A stretch of DNA of 64,000 nt from Halococcus agarilyticus (GTDB taxonomy: Archaea > Halobacteriota > Halobacteria > Halobacteriales > Halococcaceae), in contig NZ_BAFM01000006.1 in NCBI RefSeq assembly GCF_000334895.1, positions 1 through 64,000 of the forward strand. Reading direction: 5' to 3'. Made by a program: the position numbers and the translations under genes. Every line of letters starts with the position of its first letter. Positions within the stretch are counted from its first letter, which is position 1. Below are positions 35,001 through 42,625 of this stretch, piece by piece. The notes beneath the pieces were generated by a model. It had not been told where the DNA came from. It saw nothing but the letters and a program-made list of their open reading frames with translations, and did no database searches.

Positions 35001-36590
35001 GCTGCCGGCGGTCAGCACGGGTTCGCTCGATTCGAGCGCGCGCCACGGCAGTGCCTCGCCGCGGTCGAGGGTGGGCCGTTCGCCGAGCACCCGCTTCGTC
35101 GCGTCGGGCACCGCCACGGGTTCGAGCGCGTCGGTCTCCGGATCGCGCAGCCGCACCGCCGTGATCGAGAAGTCGAGCACCTCCGCCGCGGCCTCGATGG
35201 TGGCCGCCGCGACGCCCGCCTCGTCGTCCCGGCGAACGAGCTCGCGCGTCGACTCGTGGAGCGCCGCGACCGCCGCCTCGCGGCGTCTGCGCTCGGCGAT
35301 GTCGCGACCGGAACCGATCACCCCGTACACCGATTCGCCGTCGGTGAGCGGCGCGCCGCTGAACTCGTGGGGGATCGCCTCGCCCTCGGCAGTGACGAAC
35401 GCCGACTCGACAGTGACGGCCTCGCCGCGCTCGACGACCGTCTCGATCTGCTCTTCGATCAGGTCGCGGTCGGCCTCGGGAACGAACTCCAGGGCGTTCA
35501 TCCCCGCGATCGTCTCGTCGTCGTACCCGACCGTCGCGGCGAACGCGTCGTTCCACCGGAGCATCCGACCGCCGGCGTCGAACGCGTAGATCGCGTCGGG
35601 GATCGCGTCGAACACGCCCTCCGCGACCGCGCGCTCCTCGCGGAGTTCGCGCTCCCGGCGTTCGAGTTCGGCACGGGTCTCGGCCGCGTGGATCGCCTGG
35701 CCGATCGTGCCCGCGAGCTCCGCGAGCGCGGTCCGCTCCTCCTCGCCGAACGCGTACCGCCGGCTCGAATAGACGGCGAGAACGCCGTACTCGACCTCGT
35801 CGTACGAGAGCGGCAGCGCGATCACCGACTCGTGGCCGTGGCGGTCGGCGGTTTCGGCCCACGGCTCGAATGTCTCGTCCTCGGCGAGGTTCCGCGTGGT
35901 TTGAACGTCCCCGGAACGGAGCGCCAGCCCGGCGGGACCGCGACCACGAGGCGTGTCGTCGGCCCGGACGGCGATCTCGTCGAGATACGCCGTCCCGGAC
36001 CCCGCGCGTTCGTGGATCTCGACCCGACTCTCGTCGTTCGGCTCGCCGATCCACGCGAGCGTGTACGGTGTCGACTGAGCCAGACGCGCACAGACCTGCT
36101 CCTCGATCGCCTCGCGGGTCGACTCGCGGACGAGTTCGCGCTGGACGTCGCTGATCACGCCGTTGATGCGGGCGAGTTCGTCCGCCCGGCGCTCCGCGCG
36201 GTGGGCCTCGACCGCGTTCTCGATCCGGTTGGCGAGCAGCTCGTACCGTTCCGGACCGGTCCCCTTCTGGAGGTAGTCGGTGACGCCCGCCGAGACCGCC
36301 TCGCTCGCGATCTCCTCGCTTCCCTTCCCGGTGAACAGCACGAACGGCCGGTCGGCGTCGATCTCGCGCACCGCGGCGAGGAGTTCGAGCCCGTCCAGAC
36401 CCGGCATCGTGTAGTCGCTCACGATGCAGTCGAACGCCGCCGGGTCGCGCTCGAACGTCGAGAGCGCGACCTCGCCGCGCTCGACGACCGTCACCTCGAA
36501 TCCGTCGCGCAGCCGTTCGAGATGCGTCGCCGCGAGTTCCGCGATCGCCGGCTCGTCGTCGACCAACAACACCGCGATCCCTTCGTCCAT
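32058..36590 (-). CDS. Hybrid histidine kinase with N-terminal receiver, five PAS and three GAF domains
   Basis: The 1510-residue soluble kinase reads, in order: receiver (1-125, Asp in DCIVSDYTMPGLDG), GAF (about 145-290), PAS (about 320-415), GAF (about 435-580), PAS (about 595-715), PAS (about 720-845), PAS (about 850-970), GAF (about 975-1125), PAS (about 1135-1250), HisKA with the H box ISHDLRNPL (about 1270), then HATPase_c with N box LFENLFRNCVEHGS and G boxes ADDGPGIPEDE and GTGLGLSIVRSI. No membrane helix is seen, so it senses internal cues such as redox, light or small ligands. ATG 36590 was chosen because the receiver begins there; the frame stays open upstream without domain likeness. 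The downstream HTH_10 regulator is a likely partner. Confidence 0.9.
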   Translation of the reverse strand: MDEGIAVLLVDDEPAIAELAATHLERLRDGFEVTVVERGEVALSTFERDPAAFDCIVSDYTMPGLDGLELLAAVREIDADRPFVLFTGKGSEEIASEAVSAGVTDYLQKGTGPERYELLANRIENAVEAHRAERRADELARINGVISDVQRELVRESTREAIEEQVCARLAQSTPYTLAWIGEPNDESRVEIHERAGSGTAYLDEIAVRADDTPRGRGPAGLALRSGDVQTTRNLAEDETFEPWAETADRHGHESVIALPLSYDEVEYGVLAVYSSRRYAFGEEERTALAELAGTIGQAIHAAETRAELERRERELREERAVAEGVFDAIPDAIYAFDAGGRMLRWNDAFAATVGYDDETIAGMNALEFVPEADRDLIEEQIETVVERGEAVTVESAFVTAEGEAIPHEFSGAPLTDGESVYGVIGSGRDIAERRRREAAVAALHESTRELVRRDDEAGVAAATIEAAAEVLDFSITAVRLRDPETDALEPVAVPDATKRVLGERPTLDRGEALPWRALESSEPVLTAGSVAEHGANDLPLRSAMYVPIGDHGTLSIGSLDGEFDDVDVRLAEVLAANAAVAFDRVGREAELRRHERMLDAAGDGIYALDTDGRFTTVNDTIVAKTGYAREELLGEHVSTFLDERDVEHGRTLIRDLLSRDSSGDVSDSFGATVHTADGDTFPCEFQITLLPRPDDEFRGTVGVIRDVTERKERERELERYETMVETAPVGMFVVDAEGTVVGGNDRAGSMAGYPMTELRGKPFRTLVEDGIVPPESIEKYTATVRDLLSADAEHTTGTYELPVTPPDGERRTLRIRVSLLPYDTAFEGSVMICEDVTERKQREREIETARSRFRALAENTTLAVVTIDADSTVRYANDAVEDVFGYDAAELEGESLTTVMPERLHDRHFEGLSRYLRERSKHLDWEWIELPGRHRDGHEIELGVSFGEHVADGEHRFTATIRDITDRKRHEAAIGTLHDATREMIDAADRDGIAEIAVATVERVLDMPMCGVWLHEQAEGVLRPAAISKHGEELFGSAPTYTGGGSLSWQAFEDGETRRYDHVDRETDVYDPETPIRSEIVVPLGEYGVLNIGSTEEAAFDDDDVSLAKLLATNTEAALSRADRERQLVAEHDRLAALFENVPDAAIRYDLIDGEPIVRDVNTAFEEVFGYAADTVAGENIDEFIVPAEHDAEADDLNGRLLAGERLRTTARRQTADGVRDFLLHVVPIKLDERNAEGYSIYTDITDQQRRQRELERQNELLEEFASVISHDLRNPLSVARGRLELAREEHSSEHHDGIDAALTRMNDLIEDVLTLARQGRVIGATEPVSLGPIAEAAWHTVGTEAASLTLGDLGEIDADPDRLARLFENLFRNCVEHGSTYPPSQAQGDAVEHGPTSSRPEAGDAADRSDDVAVRVGPIETEHPSTRVSSTDRVDGFFVADDGPGIPEDERESVFEGGYSTTDDGTGLGLSIVRSIAEAHDWTVTATESDAGGARFEIRTGTPEESDS

Positions 36591-36714
36591 GCTCGTTACT
36601 GCCGGGTGCGCCGCCGGTGACAAAAACCTATCTGCGCCGTTCGACGACACGAAACGATGCGATACCCCCGGTCGGTGTCGAGCCATCTTTGGGCCTCGGG
36701 CACGTGGGACGGCC

Positions 36715-37281
36715 GTGACCCTCGAACAGTCCGAACGCGAACTCGAACGTGGCGACGCGGCCCCCGACTTCGAACTCCCCGACACCGATGGTGACACCCG
36801 TTCGCTCGCCGACTTCGCCGACCACAAGGCGCTGCTCGTCGTCTTCACCTGCAACCACTGTCCCTACGCCCAGGCGAAGTTCGACACCCTCGATCGGCTC
36901 GCCGACGACTACGACGACGTCGCGGTCGTCGGGATCAACCCCAACGACGCCGACGAGTACCCCGACGACTCCTTCGAGACGATGCAGGAACTCGTCGAGA
37001 AGGGCACCATCGATTATGACGCCTACCTCCGCGACGAATCCCAGGACGTCGCGCGGGCCTACGGCGCGGTCTGCACCCCTGACCCGTTCCTATTCAAAAG
37101 TACCGACGACGGGTTCGAACTCGCCTACCACGGCCGGCTCGACGACGCCCACGGCCCCGACGAACAGCCCTCCGGCGAGCCGGGCTTCGAGATGGCGGGC
37201 GCGATCGAGTCGGTGCTCGCGGGCGTCCCGGTCGACCACGAGTTCCGGCCGTCGCGGGGCTGTTCGATCAAGTGGCACTAG
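36715..37281 (+). CDS. Thioredoxin-like (AhpC/TSA) family protein
   Basis: The 188-residue protein starts with GTG and has a peroxiredoxin/thioredoxin fold: GDAAPDFELPDTDGDTRSL, then FTCNHCPYAQAKFD with a CNHC active site. AVCTPDPFLF holds a late cysteine and the cis-Pro position. The family is common in haloarchaea and may reduce peroxides or disulfides. The GTG is 28 nt downstream of a TATA-like CATCTTTGGG and starts the normal N-terminus. It diverges from the large kinase; no shared role is evident. Confidence 0.85.
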   Translation: MTLEQSERELERGDAAPDFELPDTDGDTRSLADFADHKALLVVFTCNHCPYAQAKFDTLDRLADDYDDVAVVGINPNDADEYPDDSFETMQELVEKGTIDYDAYLRDESQDVARAYGAVCTPDPFLFKSTDDGFELAYHGRLDDAHGPDEQPSGEPGFEMAGAIESVLAGVPVDHEFRPSRGCSIKWH

Positions 37282-37579
37282 AGACACCCACTTTTTTACA
37301 AGGGGTCCTCCCTCGCTCCCTGCGGTCGCTCGGTCGAACCCCTTCCAAAAACCTGGACCAAAAACACCCGCTCGTTCGCCTTCGGCTCACTCGCGGTGAA
37401 CCGCGCTCGCTTCGCTCGCACGGACGCTACACTTCCCGCGGCCGCAACCGCCCCCGCACCGGCCGCCGAAGCCCTCGGCGCGCTTCGCGCACCTCGCCCT
37501 TCATCCGCCAGGACCGCACCGACGGCCGCCACTGCACCGCCGACCGCCGCCGCACCGCAACCGCGCCGCAGCCGCAAAC
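37282..37579. repeat. Intergenic haloarchaeal repeat-like region
   Basis: No gene is seen. The sequence contains ACAAGGGGTCC and a near-inverse GAACCCCTT (a GGGGT/ACCCC-type hairpin), CCAAAAACCTGGACCAAAAACACCC, and runs of GCTCGCTTCGCTCGC type, ending in a Gly/Pro/Ala-codon-like CG-rich tail. I recall similar blocks between genes of other haloarchaea, but only one copy is in this window. Confidence 0.4.
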
Positions 37580-38620
37580 TCACCCCTCGCCAACGAGGTC
37601 GTCGTAGCGCGCGCCGGTCTGCTTCAGCGTCTCCGTGGAGTACAGCCGCTCGTGGCCGTACGGCAGATACTCGGCGGCGAGTTCGTCGACCTTCGCATCG
37701 ACCGCGCTGGCCTCGCGGCCGTGGATCATCGTGAAGAGGTTGTACGGCCAGTCCTGATCGGGCCGGCGCGGCCGGTGATAGCACAGGGTGACGTACGGCA
37801 GCGCGCCCGCCGCCGTCCCGCGCTCGTCGAGCGCGTCGTCGGGCACGTCCCAGACCACCATGCAGTTCGCGTCGAACCCGGTGACGACGTGGTTCACGAT
37901 GCAGCCGATCCGCTTGATACAGCCCACCTCGCGCAGTCGGCGGATGGCGTCGAGCACGTCCTCGATCGGGGCGTCGATCTCGCTGGCGATGTCACGGTAC
38001 GGCGTCGCGGTCAGCGGAAGGCCATCCTGAATCGCGAGCAGTAGGTGTGCGTCGAGCGCAGTGAGATCGCCCGCCGCGTCCTCACCGATCCGAGTGGGAG
38101 AGACGTCGGTCTCGTCGATCCCCTCCCGGGCGAACCGATCCGTGTTGACCACCGGGAATTCGAGATCGATGTAGAAATCGGTCAGCATCGGGAGCCGGAG
38201 CACCGAAGACCCAGTCCGCGACTCGATCTCGTCGAGGATCGTGTCGCGGGTCTCGCGCGAGCCCGCAGTGACCACGAACCACATGTTCCAGTCGTGATCC
38301 CGCCGGTAGTTGTGGTTGACCTGGCGATAGCCGTTGACGATCGCGGCGATCTCCGCGAAGCGCTCTTCGGGGGCCCGGACTGCAGCGAGCGCCGACGACC
38401 CGATGACGGGTGGGTTGAGGACCGCACCGAACCGCCGGAAGACGCCTGCCTCTCGCAGCCGCTCGACCCGAGCGAGCGCCTCGGCCTCGCCGATGCCGAG
38501 CTCGTCGCCGACGACCTCGAAGGGACGTTCGCGAACCGGGAACCCGCTCTGATAGCCGTCGATGAGCGCGGCGTCGACATCATCGAGATCGGCGCGCCAG
38601 TCCTCCGCCAGCGAACTCAT
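37580..38620 (-). CDS. Siroheme decarboxylase, fused AhbA/AhbB-type repeats
   Basis: The 346-residue protein is two AsnC-like halves in tandem, each with a winged helix and a RAM-like domain: half 1 about 10-160 (LREAGVFRRFGAVLNPPVIG, YRQVNHNYRRDHDWNMWFVV), half 2 about 185-340 (LREVGCIKRIGCIVNHVVTG, LCYHRPRRPDQDWPYNLFTM). The pattern xNHNYxR/DWNMWF and xCYHRxxxxDWPYNLF is that of AhbA/AhbB, which remove two carboxyls from siroheme to give didecarboxysiroheme in the archaeal haem route. These are usually two separate proteins in a heterodimer; here one chain carries both. ATG 38620 begins the first helix; a longer start lacks domain likeness. Confidence 0.88.
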   Translation of the reverse strand: MSSLAEDWRADLDDVDAALIDGYQSGFPVRERPFEVVGDELGIGEAEALARVERLREAGVFRRFGAVLNPPVIGSSALAAVRAPEERFAEIAAIVNGYRQVNHNYRRDHDWNMWFVVTAGSRETRDTILDEIESRTGSSVLRLPMLTDFYIDLEFPVVNTDRFAREGIDETDVSPTRIGEDAAGDLTALDAHLLLAIQDGLPLTATPYRDIASEIDAPIEDVLDAIRRLREVGCIKRIGCIVNHVVTGFDANCMVVWDVPDDALDERGTAAGALPYVTLCYHRPRRPDQDWPYNLFTMIHGREASAVDAKVDELAAEYLPYGHERLYSTETLKQTGARYDDLVGEG

Positions 38621-38696
38621 TGAGAAGGGGAGGAGTCGTCGACACAACCGTCTATCGGTTCGGCGGAACTATCCCACTCACCCACCCAGTCAGGCC

Positions 38697-39572
38697 ATGA
38701 CCAACGGCGAGGACATGACGAACCGAGTCGTGCTCGTGACCGGCGCAACCGGCGGCATCGGGCGCGTCGCGGCCAGACGGCTCGGCGGCCGCGGCGCGAC
38801 CGTCGTCGTGACCGGGCGCTCGCGTGAGCGCGGCCGGGCAGCCGTCGACGAGATCGAGCACGCGGGCGGCGAGGGCGCGTTCGTCCGTGCGGACCTCGCC
38901 ACGATGGACGCCGTCCGCGGGCTCGCCGACGCGTTCCACGAGCGCTACGACCGCCTCGACGTCCTGCTCCACAACGCCGCCTGCTCGCACGACGAGCGCC
39001 GGATCACCGACGACGGGTGCGAGAAAACGCTCGCGGTCAACCATCTCGCTCCGTATCTCCTCGCCCACGAACTGCTCGACGCGCTCCGCACGTCCGCACC
39101 AGCCCGTGTCGTCAGCACCTCCTCGACGGTACATCGTCGTGGCGCGATCGATCTCGACGATCTCCAGCTCGAAACGGACTACGACGCGCTCGACGCCTAC
39201 GCGCGCTCGAAGCTCGCGAACCTGCTGTTCATCCTCGAACTCGCCGCGCGCCTCGACGGGACGGACGTGACCGCGAACGCCGTTCATCCCGGGTTCGTTC
39301 CCGGCAGCGGGCTCTACCGCGACGCCTCGCTGCCCGTCCGCGCCGCCACGGCCGTCGCCGCACGGCTCCCGTTCGTTGGGGTCACGACGGAAGACGCCGC
39401 CGACGGCCTCGTTCGGCTCGCCGCCGCGTCCGAGGTGTCTGAAACCAACGGCGCGTACTTCGAAGGACGCGAGCGCGTCGATCCCGATCCCCGCACCCAC
39501 GACAAGCAACTCCGCGAACGTCTCTGGGAGGTGAGTGCCGATCTCGTCGGTGTCGATCCAGCGTGGCCGTGA
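38697..39572 (+). CDS. Short-chain dehydrogenase/reductase (retinol dehydrogenase-like)
   Basis: The 291-residue Rossmann enzyme has the NAD(P) motif TGATGGIG near the N-terminus, LLHNAA after the fourth strand, STSSTVHR with the catalytic Ser, and the active pair Y-x3-K in AYARSKLAN. NAVHPGFVPG closes the substrate side. The likeness to retinol dehydrogenase 11-14 type SDRs is general in haloarchaea; substrate unknown. ATG 38697 gives a 6-residue lead before the fold; ATG 38715 is the alternative. The gene is divergent from the siroheme decarboxylase and convergent with the symporter. Confidence 0.88.
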   Translation: MTNGEDMTNRVVLVTGATGGIGRVAARRLGGRGATVVVTGRSRERGRAAVDEIEHAGGEGAFVRADLATMDAVRGLADAFHERYDRLDVLLHNAACSHDERRITDDGCEKTLAVNHLAPYLLAHELLDALRTSAPARVVSTSSTVHRRGAIDLDDLQLETDYDALDAYARSKLANLLFILELAARLDGTDVTANAVHPGFVPGSGLYRDASLPVRAATAVAARLPFVGVTTEDAADGLVRLAAASEVSETNGAYFEGRERVDPDPRTHDKQLRERLWEVSADLVGVDPAWP

Positions 39573-39613
39573 TCGGGGACAGTCGTTCCGTGCTGCCGAT
39601 CCAGCACACCGTC

Positions 39614-39694
39614 ATAGGGACTGTTGTGAGTCATTCCGGTAGTTCGCCGTCACGGGGTCGGCGAATACCGGTACACAGTCACAACAGTCCTTAT
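39614..39694. terminator. Long palindrome between convergent genes
   Basis: Outer arms ATAGGGACTGTTGTGA (39614-39629) and TCACAACAGTCCTTAT (39679-39694) pair over 16 bp with one G-T mismatch. An inner stem CCGGTA-g-TTCGCCG (39636-39649) pairs with CGGCGAATACCGG (39659-39671) apart from one bulged base. The whole is a single ~81-nt hairpin, reaching the stop codon of the symporter gene. It may end transcription in both directions or be a palindromic mobile element; both fit. Confidence 0.65.
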
Positions 39695-41193
39695 CAATCG
39701 TCGTCGGTGGCGGGACCCTCCTCACCCAGACCGGTCGCGTCGCCCACCGAGAACCGTTCCATGTCCCGTGCCGCGGTCCGACGGATCTCCTCGATCGAGA
39801 AGGACGTGCCGTCGCTCAGGTAACTGACTCCGACGATGGTGACGAGCGCGCTCGCCGTGGCCGGAACCGCGGATTCGAGCGGGCCCTGCCCGAACAGCGC
39901 CGGCTCCCCGAGCGCGAAGTGCCAGATAGCAAAGACGACCCCGCCGACGACGAACCCGGGGAGCCCCGCCTCGCGCTTGGTGCCGTCCCAGAACAGCGCG
40001 ACGACGCCGGCGAACAGCACTGACATGATCCCGAGGCCGATGCTCTCGACGGCGATGATCCTGATCCCGCTGAGCGCGATCGCCGCCGCCCCGATGCCGA
40101 AGACGAGGATCGCCGCACGCGTCATCCGCACCAGGTGTGCCGCCGAGACGTTCCCGGTGCCGCCCCGGTACGGCAGGTACAGATCGTTCACGAAGGTGGT
40201 CGCTCCCGCGAGGAGGAACGAGTCCGCCCCGCTCATCACCCCGCCGATGGCGGCCGCGAGGAGCAGCCCGGCGAGAACGGGCGGGAGCGTGTTTTCGAGC
40301 GTCCACGCGAACGCCAGCGACGAGTCGATGGCCGCACCCTGGGCGTTGGCGATGAGTCCCGCCGTGGCGGTGAGGACGCCGTAGCCGGTGATGACGAGGC
40401 CCGAGAGGAAGATCCCGAACCGCGCGACGCGGGCGTTCTTCGCGGCCCAGGTCCGCTGGAGGAGGTGCTGTTGTGCGCCGGCGACGGTGAGATAGAGCAG
40501 ATACCAGCTCCCGATCTGGACGAGGCCGACGCCGAACCAGTTCGTGCCCGCCGCCGGGAGCTGACTCGTGACCGCCCCCACGCCACCCACGTTCAAGAGA
40601 GCGACCGGGATGGCGATGGCCATGCCGACGATGATGATGATGCCGTGGAGGGTGTCCGCCCACGCGACCGAACTCATCCCGCCCCAGACGGTGACGCCGA
40701 CGAACACGAGAGTGCTCAGCCAAAAGCCGACCTCCAGGGACACGTCGGTCACCGTGGTGATGATCGACGCCATCCCGATGGTCTGGGCCGCGGTCAGCGA
40801 GATCTGGCCGATCAGCGTGAAGAGCGCCGCGAAGTACCTGGTTCGGTCGCCGAACGCGCGCCCGAGGAGGTCGGGGACGCTGACGACGTCGAACGAGTAG
40901 AGCGCGCCGATGAACAGCGAGATCGTCATCCACGCGAGCCCCTGGGTCATCGCGTACCACTGCGCGCTGATTCCGTCGATGAACGCCTTCTGGGCGATCC
41001 CCATCGTGAGCCCGCCGCCGACGAACGTCGCGAAGTACGTCATCGTGAACGGGAGCAAATCGAGGTTCTTCCCCGCGAGGGTGAACTCGACGTATCCCGA
41101 CCCGGCCCCTCTGCCGAACCACCACGCGATGAGAACGGTCCCCACGAAGTACGCCCCCATCGTGAGGACGATCGGGTCAGCGAGCCGTACCAT
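39694..41193 (-). CDS. Sodium:solute symporter (SSS) family transporter
   Basis: The 499-residue membrane protein has about 13 hydrophobic helices and the SSS core: YVEFTLAGKNLDLLPFTMTYFATFVGGG in the first helices, SSVAWADTLHG, and GVMSGADSFLLAGAT in helix 9 (Na2 site region). The family takes up sugars, amino acids, organic acids or pantothenate with Na+. The hydrophilic C-terminus (about 465-499) is cytoplasmic. Substrate is unknown. A TATA-like element 27 nt upstream supports the start. Confidence 0.88.
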   Translation of the reverse strand: MVRLADPIVLTMGAYFVGTVLIAWWFGRGAGSGYVEFTLAGKNLDLLPFTMTYFATFVGGGLTMGIAQKAFIDGISAQWYAMTQGLAWMTISLFIGALYSFDVVSVPDLLGRAFGDRTRYFAALFTLIGQISLTAAQTIGMASIITTVTDVSLEVGFWLSTLVFVGVTVWGGMSSVAWADTLHGIIIIVGMAIAIPVALLNVGGVGAVTSQLPAAGTNWFGVGLVQIGSWYLLYLTVAGAQQHLLQRTWAAKNARVARFGIFLSGLVITGYGVLTATAGLIANAQGAAIDSSLAFAWTLENTLPPVLAGLLLAAAIGGVMSGADSFLLAGATTFVNDLYLPYRGGTGNVSAAHLVRMTRAAILVFGIGAAAIALSGIRIIAVESIGLGIMSVLFAGVVALFWDGTKREAGLPGFVVGGVVFAIWHFALGEPALFGQGPLESAVPATASALVTIVGVSYLSDGTSFSIEEIRRTAARDMERFSVGDATGLGEEGPATDDD

Positions 41194-41483
41194 CGTGTCT
41201 GCTCCCGGGATTCGACCACACTATCCGATCCTGGTGCCACGAATCGGTGTTCTCTCCCACGACCACTGGCCGGAAACCGGCTTCGTCTACCCTCATCCGT
41301 CCGGAGCGCCTCGTCGCGGGGCGTCGACGGAATCGTATCACACTGTATGATAGATAGTATCTCTCAAAAGCGTTGAGCCGGCACACGCTATCGCTCGACC
41401 GATCCGTGTGCGATGGAGCGCAACTCGAAGCCGCGTCCGTCGGAGACCGGACGCTTTTGCCTGCGCATCCGCTATCGACCGCT

Positions 41484-42548
41484 ATGGCTCAAACCACCGA
41501 ACGACACGGCGAGTGGCCGCTGAAGCGGCTGATGACCGAGGTCGTCGGCTCGGGACACAAGTCCGCCGACGACATGACGCGCGAGCAGGCCAGCGAGGCG
41601 ATGGCGCGGATTCTCGACCGCGAACCTGACGACACCACCCTCGGCGCGTTCTGGCTCGCCAACCGCTGGAAACGCAACACGCCCGACGAACTCGCGGCGT
41701 ACATCGACGTGATGGCCGACGAGTCGGTGGAGTTCGCCGCCCCCGACTGTGATCCCGTCGACTGCGGCGCGAACTACGACGGCAAGGGACGCTCCGCGAT
41801 CCTCGGGGTCGGGGCAGGCGTGGTCGCTGCCGCGGCCGGCACCTCGGTCGTCGCCCACTCGGGCGATCGCGTCCCCACGCAGAAACAGGACGCCTACAAG
41901 CACGTGCTCGACGCCTTGGAGATCCGGACCGAGATCGAACCAACGGAGAGCGCCGCGATGGTCGACGAGACCGGGTTCGGATTCTACTACCAGCCGGCGT
42001 TCAATCCGGGTATCGACGCGCTCGCCGAGCGCCGGGGCATGATGGGTGTCCGGACGTTCGTCAACACTATCGAAACGCTCGCCAATCCGTCGGGAGCCGA
42101 CGTCCACCTCGGCAGTTTCTACCATCTTCCCTACGCGAAGCGCATCATCGACACCTTCGAAACGAGCGAGCGCTACGACGTTCCCCGTGTCGTGATGTTC
42201 CAGGGGATGGAGGGGTACGACGATATCCGGCCGGGATCGACGACGGTCGCGGTGGGCGAGGACGGCGACCTCGACGATTTCACAATCGAGACTCCCGAGT
42301 ACGGGATGGACTTCGAAAGCGACGATCTCGGGGTCGACGACGTTGCGAGCGATTCCGCACGGATCACGGAGGCGGTGCTCGCGGGCGAGCGTGATGGAGC
42401 GTTCGCCGACGCGATCGCGCTCAACGGCGCGTTCCGGATCTACGCCCGCGAGGACTGTGATTCGCTCGACGAGGGGCTTGCGATGGCCCGCGACGCCATC
42501 GCCGACGGGAGCGCCGCAGCGGTCCTCGACGAACTGCGCGCATTCTGA
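41484..42548 (+). CDS. TrpD-like (anthranilate phosphoribosyltransferase family) protein, atypical motifs
   Basis: The 354-residue protein has the fold of the family: an N-terminal helical domain (WPLKRLMTEVVGSGHKSADDMTREQASEAMARIL) and a nucleoside phosphorylase-like domain. The PRPP site GTGGDG of true TrpD is replaced by CGANYDGKG, and HGNRSVSS by HSGDRVPTQ. The anthranilate-binding segment is changed too (MMGVRTFVNTIETLANPSG is kept in outline). It is therefore probably a paralogue, like bacterial TrpD2/YbiB, rather than the tryptophan enzyme. A TTTTG-type promoter element lies 27 nt upstream of ATG 41484. No other trp gene is near. Confidence 0.8.
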   Translation: MAQTTERHGEWPLKRLMTEVVGSGHKSADDMTREQASEAMARILDREPDDTTLGAFWLANRWKRNTPDELAAYIDVMADESVEFAAPDCDPVDCGANYDGKGRSAILGVGAGVVAAAAGTSVVAHSGDRVPTQKQDAYKHVLDALEIRTEIEPTESAAMVDETGFGFYYQPAFNPGIDALAERRGMMGVRTFVNTIETLANPSGADVHLGSFYHLPYAKRIIDTFETSERYDVPRVVMFQGMEGYDDIRPGSTTVAVGEDGDLDDFTIETPEYGMDFESDDLGVDDVASDSARITEAVLAGERDGAFADAIALNGAFRIYAREDCDSLDEGLAMARDAIADGSAAAVLDELRAF

Positions 42549-42625
42549 GTCCGTCGAGACGGCGAACGGAACCCGTTCGGCCGACCAGTTCTTCGCCGGT
42601 CGACTGCCAGCCTCCTCTGGGTCGA

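Noticed and set aside
41484-42548. Tryptophan biosynthetic TrpD
   Set aside because: The PRPP loop and the HGNR segment differ from true TrpD and no trp genes are near; kept as TrpD-like only.
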